Shown one piece after another: positions 58,501 through 64,000 of a DNA stretch of 64,000 nucleotides. The notes under the pieces are model-generated. The model had not been told where the DNA came from. It was given only the letters and a program-made list of their open reading frames with translations, and made no database searches. Numbering within the stretch: the stretch's first letter is position 1; every line of letters starts with the position of its first letter. Position numbers and translations under genes: made by a program. This DNA is from Myxococcales bacterium (GTDB taxonomy: Bacteria > Myxococcota_A > Polyangia > Polyangiales > Polyangiaceae), in assembly GCA_016712525.1 (NCBI GenBank), contig JADJQX010000007.1, forward strand, positions 1,116,001-1,180,000. The letters are read 5' to 3'.

Positions 58501-58971
58501 CGCGAGCGCGAGCGGCCCGTCGGCGACCCCCTGCATGAGGGGAAGCTCCGACACGAGCGCGACGCGCGCCGCCGCCCCGGCCGACGAGAGGCCCTTGCCT
58601 CCCGAGAGCGCCATCGCGGTCGCCATCCCGACGAAGGTCTCGGCGCTGCCCGAGAAGAGCCGGCTCAACACGCGCCGCCCGAGATCCCGCTGCTCGGCGC
58701 CCGCGGGGAGCGCCGCGGCGAGCAAATAGAGCGCGCGCCCCGCGGCGGGAGGGGCGAGCCAGTCGAGATCCTCGAAGAGGCCTCCCGCGAGGGCGACCTT
58801 GACGGCCGCGGCGACCGCGTCCGGGTTCAACCCTTCGAGCGGGCCCGGGCCTTCCTCGATCGAAGCACGAGAGAGCGCGGCGACGGCCTGCCGAAAGAGG
58901 ACACGGCGCTCGTCGGGCTGACGCTTCGGGAGGTCGATGAGGCTTTGGACGTAGAGCCCTGGATCTTTCAC
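55540..58971 (-). CDS. Large protein kinase with long N-terminal helical region
   Basis: GTG at 58971 gives 1143 residues. The first roughly 850 residues are predicted helical, Ala/Leu/Arg-rich, with repeated HEAT-like pieces (e.g. VALSELPLMQGVADGPLALALVSRRELAREWI) but no clear family. The kinase domain is C-terminal (about 870-1130): glycine loop LGVGGAGSVFVVHR, Lys in KFALKVPDYD, and catalytic loop GHLDVKPSNVVLRG (about 987-1000). There the HRD Arg is Leu, and DFG is present (VDFGLAGRK). No membrane segment is seen. The order regulatory-first, kinase-last is opposite to the other kinases here. It is coupled (ATGA) to the YkgJ-type gene and divergent from an ABC-F gene. Confidence 0.82.
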   Translation of the reverse strand: MKDPGLYVQSLIDLPKRQPDERRVLFRQAVAALSRASIEEGPGPLEGLNPDAVAAAVKVALAGGLFEDLDWLAPPAAGRALYLLAAALPAGAEQRDLGRRVLSRLFSGSAETFVGMATAMALSGGKGLSSAGAAARVALVSELPLMQGVADGPLALALVSRRELAREWIVAASTTSLPARRLAARLLERAAREAAKRASQGDAHALRVFRGDAIQAAFSRLLADRESLVWRHVAIARGLVAPWLPEPRRELEGSLSPDLSPTEWRRGATSIAAYGAVRPEDAERLAVRVFKGELVSKDPGVAGAFVWGLPRVAEAEPDAASLLLGLVLRSAPEEVADAVLYLRDELGPSHFYDGAAKRVLAALPKEPADDDGLRDELRRDLEGLPREREPLRREIERALSVYAQDSAQAAYQRAVAMLESTKVAFATLDAAPVSQSDPTRRAAERRASLAVLRDLDTSLLERNVVGALLRLDTSQEKAAAGEAALESLRDHLATWMLARQFPEPVPGKAREVEAAGGLGLLRVRSLLHLVDGDTSSAEDPAQAARQRHRWQTTATSVLATLDGDEPVGLRRALLATLARALDALIRTEQLEVADAFLCVAERLHLEDDFRTLSEAAMNPDHRHTLAEYASFVGKSEAPKRAAPKLNVGPYDSLFPPADDTGLHLVGFGAPIVRDAEDTRVAKLARFADELFSEGSGKAEALRAVLVRLQGVLGTIARARSLRGLGAGTQADAEVVQSLESAVVALANMMKGARSRLYTPGAPVRKESRFVSGAVRLLSVVVGRVLSGAEARIAPDALAASLEELTRGLPRAISDLVTSTTMRLAEIPVDPIREEDSPASLAHPEQLPPWLPARRVLGAFYVLRQLGVGGAGSVFVVHRVEDRNDPTAEKFALKVPDYDASAARSLSEAEFLDMFRSEASALVGLPPHPNLARFVTFDLAARPKPILVMELVEGLTLELAVQSLALDMPRVLRALRDLLAGLSVMHEAGLGHLDVKPSNVVLRGGEVAVLVDFGLAGRKLRPGCASGPYGAPEIWVPRDPLASPLPADVYAFGCLVFEALTGEVLFDAEEEVALVSSHLVHDGGPQKLTRLAKAPGMLGFAGLVLSCLRRDPAKRPTIGEIVKEIETLSADAAGHSWPVELPPP

Positions 58972-59181
58972 GGCGAGGGTCGATCATCGCACGAGAACGG
59001 CCGAAACCTCCAAATTCTTGGGCATCTTCACGCTTTCCTGCCGGGCTCGGCTCAGCCTCGAGCCTCCCCTCCCCGCCGCGCCGTCGCGGGCCCTGGCTTC
59101 GTGGGACACGGCCGCACGTTTCGTGGTATCGGGCCGGCCTCGGGTCCGTGTCGGCCCGCGAAAATCGGAGCGAGAGTCACC

Positions 59182-60885
59182 GTGATCGTCCTCGACAAAG
59201 TTCAGAAGCGTTTCGGCCCGAAGATCCTCTTCGAGAACGTCTCGATGCAGTTCGACCCCGAGAAGCGATACGGCCTCACGGGGGCCAACGGCGCCGGCAA
59301 GTCGACCCTCCTCAAGATGCTCGCGGGCGAGGAGGACACCGACCAGGGCTCGATCACGATCCCCGGTAATTTGCGGCTCGGCGTGCTCCGTCAGAACCAT
59401 TTCGAGTACGAGAACGAGCGCATCATCGACGCCGTCATGATGGGCAACAAAGCCCTCTGGGAGGCGATGGCCGAGAAGGACAAGCTCCTCGAGGGCGAGG
59501 TGACCGACGAGATCGGCATCCGCCTCGGCGAGCTCGAGGGCGTCATCGCCGAGGAGAACGGCTACGTCGCCGAGAGCGAGGCGGCCGAGCTGCTCGTGGG
59601 CCTCGGCATCCCCCAAGAGAGCCACACCGACAAAATGAGCACCCTCGCGGGCGGCTACAAACTGCGCGTGCTCATCGCGCAGGTGCTCTTCGGCAAGCCC
59701 GACGTGCTCCTCCTCGACGAGCCGACGAACCACCTCGACCTCGAGTCGATCGCGTGGCTCGAGAAGTTCCTCCTCGACTACCGCGGCACGCTCGTCGTCA
59801 TCTCGCACGACCGCCACTTCTTGAACGAGGTGGTCACGCACGTGGCCGACGTCGACTACCAGACGATCACCGTCTACACCGGAAATTATCAGGAGTTCGT
59901 CGAGCAGAAGTACGAGAACAAGCAGCGCGACGACCAGAAGAACCAGGCCGCCAAGAAGAAGATCGAAGAGCTCCAGAGCTTCGTCCAGAGGTTCGGCGCG
60001 CACGCCTCGAAGTCGAGCCAGGCGCAGTCGCGTATGAAGCAAATCGAGAAGCTCAAGGAAGAGGTCGGCACGCGCGGCCAGAAGCGCTCGAGCCTCGTTC
60101 GGCCGTTCATTCGCTTCGAGTTCGAGAAGCCGAGCGGGCGCGACGTGCTCCGCATGGAGAACGTCGACAAGGCCTTCGACGTCGAGACGCGCCAGGGCGG
60201 CACCGAGCACAAGGTCGTCTACAAGGGCGCCGCGCTCAACATCAACCGCGGCGATCGCATCGCGGTCACCGGCCCGAACGGCATCGGCAAGTCGACGCTG
60301 CTCAAGCTGCTCGTGGGTGCCTACCCCACCCTCGACGAAGAGACGAAGCGAGACGTGTACAAACCCGACGCGGGCGAGATCCGCTGGGGCCACGACACGA
60401 GCGTCGGGTACTTCGCCCAGGACACGCACGAGGCGCTCGGGCGCACGAGCGCGGGGATGAACGCCTTCCAGTGGCTCTACCAGTGGGACACGAACGCCCC
60501 GCAGGAGCACATCCGCGGGATCCTCGGGCGCCTGCTCTTCCAAGGCGAGGCGGCCCTCAAGGACACGAAGTCGCTCTCCGGCGGCGAGTGCGCGCGGCTC
60601 TTGCTCGCGAAGCTCCTCGTGCTCCAGCACAACGTGCTCGTTCTGGACGAGCCCACGAACCACCTGGACATCGAGTCGATCGAGGGCCTCCTGGACGGCC
60701 TCAAGCTCTTCAAGGGCACCCTCGTCTTCGTGAGCCACGACCGCCATTTCGTGTCGTCGCTCGCGACGCGCGTCCTGGATCTTCGCCCCCCGAGCGAGCC
60801 CGGGAACGGCGCCGACCTCTTCGACTTCGGCGGCACCTACGAGGAGTTCCTCGACCGGGTCGGGCGCGACTACATGCGCAAGTAG
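59182..60885 (+). CDS. ybiT: ABC-F ATPase, YbiT type
   Basis: GTG at 59182 (MIVLDKVQKRFGPKILFENV) gives 567 residues; the frame upstream is a shadow of the kinase gene. Two ABC domains are joined by a coiled-coil linker. The first has Walker A GANGAGKST, signature AGGYKLRV and Walker B LLLDEPTNHLD; the second has GPNGIGKST, signature SGGECARL and LVLDEPTNHLD. The linker region KKKIEELQSFVQRFGAHASKSSQAQSR matches YbiT closely. ABC-F proteins bind the ribosomal E site and help resolve stalled translation; some give antibiotic resistance, but YbiT-type proteins do not typically. There is no membrane domain. It is convergent with a hydrolase gene 6 bp away. Confidence 0.92.
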   Translation: MIVLDKVQKRFGPKILFENVSMQFDPEKRYGLTGANGAGKSTLLKMLAGEEDTDQGSITIPGNLRLGVLRQNHFEYENERIIDAVMMGNKALWEAMAEKDKLLEGEVTDEIGIRLGELEGVIAEENGYVAESEAAELLVGLGIPQESHTDKMSTLAGGYKLRVLIAQVLFGKPDVLLLDEPTNHLDLESIAWLEKFLLDYRGTLVVISHDRHFLNEVVTHVADVDYQTITVYTGNYQEFVEQKYENKQRDDQKNQAAKKKIEELQSFVQRFGAHASKSSQAQSRMKQIEKLKEEVGTRGQKRSSLVRPFIRFEFEKPSGRDVLRMENVDKAFDVETRQGGTEHKVVYKGAALNINRGDRIAVTGPNGIGKSTLLKLLVGAYPTLDEETKRDVYKPDAGEIRWGHDTSVGYFAQDTHEALGRTSAGMNAFQWLYQWDTNAPQEHIRGILGRLLFQGEAALKDTKSLSGGECARLLLAKLLVLQHNVLVLDEPTNHLDIESIEGLLDGLKLFKGTLVFVSHDRHFVSSLATRVLDLRPPSEPGNGADLFDFGGTYEEFLDRVGRDYMRK

Positions 60886-60891
60886 CCCGAG

Positions 60892-61830
60892 CTAAGATCC
60901 CGAAAACGCTTCAGAAATGGCCCGGTCGAGAGCGCGCACGAACGCGACGGGCGCCTCGACCGGGATCGCGTGCCCCGCGTCGAGCTCGACGATCCGCACC
61001 TGGTCGGGCCTCGGAGACACACGGAGGATCGACTCGGCGAGCGCCCGTTGCCCGTGCGGGGGGTACATGGTCGACCGCGCGCCGATCATGAACGTGAGCG
61101 GCACGGGGTGCTTCGTGTGGGCCTCGCGGAGGCTCTCCTCGAAGTCGTGACGCACGTCGAGGTAGGCCGCGAGGCAGTCGAAATACGGGGCCCACGGGTC
61201 GGTCGGGATCACGAGCTTCGCGACGCTCGGGCTCCTGATGGCGCCCGTGGCACGCCTCAGCCACGGCAGATGAAAGGCGTCGCGGAAGAAGCGCGCGAAC
61301 GTCTCGCTCACGGCCTCACGAAGCTCGCGCGGGAGGGCGTCGAACGGGCGATGTCGGTGGGGCTCGACCTTGGCGCGGAGGTCGCGGAGCGCCTCGAATC
61401 GCGCGCCCTGGCCGGCCCCGAAGAGCCCTGCGTCGTAGCCCTCGCCGTTGTGGATCCGCGCCGCTTGATCGACGTGCGCGTACCCGACGACCCGCTCGAA
61501 GCCGCCCCGTGACGCAAAGGCAACCGACGTAAGGGCGCCCATCGAGAGGCCGCCGAGGTAGACCTTCGGCTCGCCGAGGGCGGCGAGGAGGTCCTCGAGA
61601 TCGTCGGCGAACGTCTCGACGACGTCCGCGCGCCCGTGCGGCACGTGGCGGGAGCGGCCGAAGCCTCGCAGAGCGGGCAGCACGAAGCGGTACTTGGCGG
61701 CGAGCGGGAGCACGCTCGGCAGCCACATCGCCCCGTGCATCGCGAACCCGTGCACGAGCACGACCGTCGGCCCTCGGCCTATCGTGTGCACGTGCATGGA
61801 TTGTCCGTCGCGGAGAGGAATCCTCGGCAT
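60892..61830 (-). CDS. Alpha/beta hydrolase
   Basis: ATG at 61830 (MPRIPLRDGQSMHVHTIGRGPTVVLVHGF) gives 312 residues. The fold motifs are the oxyanion loop VLVHGFAMHGAMW (about 23-35), nucleophile elbow GGLSMGAL (Ser about 94) and late catalytic His in ELDAGHAIPVEAP (about 288-300). The substitution of GxSxG by GLSMG is standard. There is no signal peptide. The cap region (about 120-220) is helical with many charged residues. It sits between the ABC-F gene (convergent) and a divergent kinase. It may hydrolyse esters or lactones; the substrate is not predictable. Confidence 0.8.
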   Translation of the reverse strand: MPRIPLRDGQSMHVHTIGRGPTVVLVHGFAMHGAMWLPSVLPLAAKYRFVLPALRGFGRSRHVPHGRADVVETFADDLEDLLAALGEPKVYLGGLSMGALTSVAFASRGGFERVVGYAHVDQAARIHNGEGYDAGLFGAGQGARFEALRDLRAKVEPHRHRPFDALPRELREAVSETFARFFRDAFHLPWLRRATGAIRSPSVAKLVIPTDPWAPYFDCLAAYLDVRHDFEESLREAHTKHPVPLTFMIGARSTMYPPHGQRALAESILRVSPRPDQVRIVELDAGHAIPVEAPVAFVRALDRAISEAFSGS

Positions 61831-61935
61831 CCAGCCAGGATACGCGGGGGCCGGCCGGCCCGTCGCGCCCGAACGAAATGCACCAAGGGCTCGAAAGTCG
61901 GATAGCATCGTTCGACCCGGCCCATCCGGCCCTCC

Positions 61936-63573
61936 ATGCCAGAGACCAAGAAGGAACCGCGAGAAGCGCCGCCCCCCACGGTCATGCACGGCCGAGGCAA
62001 CGAGCCTCCCACGGAGCGCTTCGGGAGCCCGAGCTTGCTTTCGAGCCCTCGCCTCGCGCCCGAAGCACGCGAGGAAGACGAGGACCTGCGCCGCCCCACG
62101 GTGGCGCGCCTCGAGGACGAGCGTGCCCTCGCCGAAGGGGGTATGGGCGTCTTGACGGTGGCGAGGGACCGCACGATCGGCCGCGAGGTGGCCGTGAAGA
62201 CGCTCCACCGGCATCTTTCGGCCGAGGCGCCCGTGCGCAAGCTCTTCCTGCGGGAGGCGCAGGTCATGGGGCTCCTCGAGCACCCGCACATCGTCCCCGT
62301 GTACGACGTGGGCGAACGGGACGACGGCCGCGTGTGCCTCCTCATGAAGCTCGTCGACGGCAAGACGCTCTCGTCGATGATCCGCGCGCTCCCGAAGGGC
62401 CCGCTCGACACGGGCACCCTGTACGTCTTGCTCGAGATCGTGGCGAAGGTGTGCGACGCCCTGTCGTACGCACACGATCGCGGGGTCCTGCACCTCGACG
62501 TGAAGGCCGCGAACGTGCTCGTCGGCGAATATGGTCAAGTGTACTTGACCGATTGGGGCATCGCGCGCCTCGAGGCGCCGGAGCAGCCGCCGACCGCGGT
62601 CGACGCGAGCGGCCCGGTGGTCATCGGGACCCTCGCCTACCTCTCGCCCGAGCAGGCCCGCGGCGACCGAACCTCTCTCGACGCCCGTGCCGACGTGTTC
62701 CTCGTCGGCGCGATGCTCTACGAGATCCTCGCGCGACGCCCGCCCTACGGGACGCGTGACCCCAACGAGGCCGTCTCGCTCGCGATCGCCGCCACCTTCC
62801 CCCCCCCTTCCAGGGTGGCCGGGCAGGCGGCCGTCCCTGCCGAGCTCGAGCGCATCGTGCTCCACGCGATGGAGAAGGATCGAGACGCGCGCTACCCGAC
62901 GGTGCGCGCGCTCCGCGACGACCTCGTGCGCTTTCTCCGGGGCGGCGCCGAGTTTCCACGGCAGACGTTCGCCGCGGGGGACGTGATCGTGACCGAGGGC
63001 GAGGCCGGCGACGCGGCCTACATCGTCGCCGAGGGCACGTGCGAGGTGCGGAAGCGTGTCGCGGGGGGCACCACGGTGGTCAAGGAGCTCGGCCCGGGCG
63101 ACGTGTTCGGGGAGATGGCCATTCTCACCGCAGGCCCACGCACGGCGAGCGTGGTCGCGACGACGGCCGGGACGGTGCTCGTGCTCACGGCCCAAGCCCT
63201 CGAGGACGAGCTCGCGGCGCTGAAACCCTGGATGGCGACGCTGCTCCGGACGCTCGCGAAGCGCTTCCGCGATTCGGACCAGAAGCGCGCGACCGCGTTG
63301 TCGACGCCGAGCCCGCTACGGCTCGCCAGCTACGTGTTCATGAGGCTCGTCGCGTTCGGGGACCCGGCGCCCGGAGGTGGACGCACGATCCCGTGGTCGC
63401 GCCTCGCGCGAGAGCTCGAGAACGACTTCGCGGTGCCCGCGCTCTCGGCGTGGCAGCTCGCGAACCTCATGCAGCTCTTCGAGCTCGACATTTACGCGGA
63501 CGCCGTCATCCTCCGCGACGAAGCGGCCGCCCGGGCCCGCCTCGCGAGGGACCTCGGCTACACGCCCACCTGA
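61936..63573 (+). CDS. Ser/Thr kinase fused to a cyclic-nucleotide-binding domain
   Basis: The 545-residue product has a Pro-rich N-terminal tail, then a kinase domain (about 60-335): AEGGMGVLTVARD, Lys88, HLDVKAAN (186-193, Arg of HRD is Leu) and DWG (206-208) in place of DFG. A cyclic-nucleotide-binding domain follows (about 344-425). Its phosphate-binding cassette FGEMAILTAGPRTASV keeps Glu393 and Arg402, the residues that hold the cyclic phosphate and ribose. The last 120 residues are helical. The layout resembles a cAMP- or cGMP-regulated kinase in one chain, as in eukaryotic PKG but in reverse order. No membrane helix is present. It is convergent with a QueD-family gene 10 bp away. Confidence 0.87.
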   Translation: MPETKKEPREAPPPTVMHGRGNEPPTERFGSPSLLSSPRLAPEAREEDEDLRRPTVARLEDERALAEGGMGVLTVARDRTIGREVAVKTLHRHLSAEAPVRKLFLREAQVMGLLEHPHIVPVYDVGERDDGRVCLLMKLVDGKTLSSMIRALPKGPLDTGTLYVLLEIVAKVCDALSYAHDRGVLHLDVKAANVLVGEYGQVYLTDWGIARLEAPEQPPTAVDASGPVVIGTLAYLSPEQARGDRTSLDARADVFLVGAMLYEILARRPPYGTRDPNEAVSLAIAATFPPPSRVAGQAAVPAELERIVLHAMEKDRDARYPTVRALRDDLVRFLRGGAEFPRQTFAAGDVIVTEGEAGDAAYIVAEGTCEVRKRVAGGTTVVKELGPGDVFGEMAILTAGPRTASVVATTAGTVLVLTAQALEDELAALKPWMATLLRTLAKRFRDSDQKRATALSTPSPLRLASYVFMRLVAFGDPAPGGGRTIPWSRLARELENDFAVPALSAWQLANLMQLFELDIYADAVILRDEAAARARLARDLGYTPT

Positions 63574-63583
63574 GCTCTCGGGA

Positions 63584-64000
63584 CTAGGCCGAATAGTCCG
63601 CGAAGCTCTCGTTCGGGAGGAGGCTCTCGTACACCCGCGCGCGAAGCACCTTCACCCGCTCGTTCGCGAAGCGCTCGGAGGCCACCCGGAACAGCCACGA
63701 GGCGAGCCTCTCGGAGGTCGGCGTGAACGGAAATACGGCGATCTTGATCCCACCGGGCCAGGCGTTCGTCGCCCCGCCGAGGTCCGCGTCGATGCCGTCG
63801 GGGCGGCAGCCGAGGTTGCCCAGCGTCTCGAGGCGAGAGGCCACGAGCGTCGTGCCGAGCTTCTCGAGCTCGCCTCGCGTCTCCGAGAACGAGAGCTCAC
63901 CGAGCGCAAGCGAGTGATCGAGCAGCCGAAAACACGGGTCGAAGAGCTCGGCATGCACCCGGTCGAAGTCGACCACGAAGCCCTCGCCGTCGAGCGCCTC
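63584..64000 (-). CDS. 6-carboxytetrahydropterin synthase / PTPS (QueD) family, 5' end outside window
   Basis: The frame is open through the right edge, so the N-terminus with the zinc-binding His and catalytic Cys is not visible. The last 138 residues include EALDGEGFVVDFDRVHAELF, RLLDHSLALGEL (compare LDH..LN), FPFTPTSERLASWLFRVASE (compare PTAEN.A.W), and a C-terminal VYESLLPNESFADY (compare ET..S.A.Y). These are the landmarks of the pyruvoyl/carboxy-tetrahydropterin synthase fold. QueD makes 6-carboxytetrahydropterin for queuosine and related 7-deazaguanines; some members make other pterins. Other queuosine genes are not in the window, and the sequence is divergent, so the precise reaction is left open. 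Confidence 0.75.
   Translation of the reverse strand, partial: EALDGEGFVVDFDRVHAELFDPCFRLLDHSLALGELSFSETRGELEKLGTTLVASRLETLGNLGCRPDGIDADLGGATNAWPGGIKIAVFPFTPTSERLASWLFRVASERFANERVKVLRARVYESLLPNESFADYSA

Noticed and set aside
55570..59181. Upstream part of the long plus frame ending in the ABC-F gene
   Set aside because: It is antisense to the 1143-residue kinase. Only the part from 59182 shows ABC-F sequence.

Overview
This 64 kb window is very GC-rich and almost fully coding. It looks like a chromosomal segment of a large-genome Myxococcota bacterium, most likely class Polyangia. The basis is the extreme G/C third-position bias, six Ser/Thr protein kinases of Hanks type with varied fused domains, many Ala/Pro-rich lipoproteins, a PEGA protein and an IgGFc-binding-like surface lipoprotein. 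No phage, insertion sequence, plasmid or CRISPR locus was found, so it reads as core plus lineage-specific chromosome. Because of the base bias, many long antisense open frames exist; these were treated as shadows.

Layout. 1-2.1 kb (minus): HtrA-like serine protease (cut by the window edge), BamD and a small conserved protein. 2.1-4.0 kb: a kinase with an N-terminal anti-sigma zinc finger, facing a sigma-70-family factor across only 31 bp. 4.1-6.8 kb: small Cys-rich lipoprotein, PEGA protein and a transmembrane kinase. 6.85-9.07 kb: groES-groEL behind a CIRCE operator, closed by a strong hairpin. 9.1-13.0 kb: HNH protein, class II cyclic-nucleotide phosphodiesterase-like protein, HelD/UvrD-type helicase. 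13.0-23.9 kb (minus): greA, recG-like, sulfatase-fold membrane protein, YfgM-like TPR protein, bamB-like lipoprotein, B12/radical SAM protein, lipoprotein. 24.0-24.3 kb: tRNA-Glu and tRNA-Gln. 24.4-36.7 kb: hydrolase, IgGFc-binding-like lipoprotein, Ala/Pro-rich membrane protein, S46 dipeptidyl peptidase, P5C dehydrogenase, GH13-like enzyme, small membrane protein, lipoprotein, CBS protein. 36.7-43.4 kb (minus): a 1792-residue kinase-TPR protein translationally coupled to an amino-acid permease. 43.7-48.6 kb: lipoproteins, a GH5 endoglycoceramidase-like enzyme and a kinase with a 17-copy repeat linker. 48.7-51.0 kb: tRNA-Lys, a 43-bp tandem repeat and a flavin-dependent halogenase-like gene. 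51.1-64 kb: lipoprotein, HEAT-repeat protein, thioredoxin-fold protein, YkgJ-family protein, an 1143-residue kinase, a YbiT-type ABC-F protein, a hydrolase, a kinase fused to a cyclic-nucleotide-binding domain, and a QueD/PTPS-family gene cut by the right edge.

How the genes fit together. One theme is the cell envelope: BamD, a BamB-like propeller, a YfgM-like TPR protein and an HtrA-like protease serve outer-membrane protein assembly and quality control. GroESL under CIRCE control and GreA are housekeeping. The second theme is signalling: six kinases, each with a different partner domain (anti-sigma zinc finger, transmembrane segment, TPR array, octapeptide repeat linker, long helical region, cyclic-nucleotide sensor). 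Several gene pairs overlap as ATGA (stop and start sharing bases), which marks translational coupling. No complete, obviously new multi-gene system is proven here. The best leads are the ZAS-kinase/sigma pair, the kinase-TPR/permease pair, the cNMP-binding kinase, the stand-alone halogenase beside a tandem repeat, and the sulfatase-fold protein with Thr at the nucleophile site.
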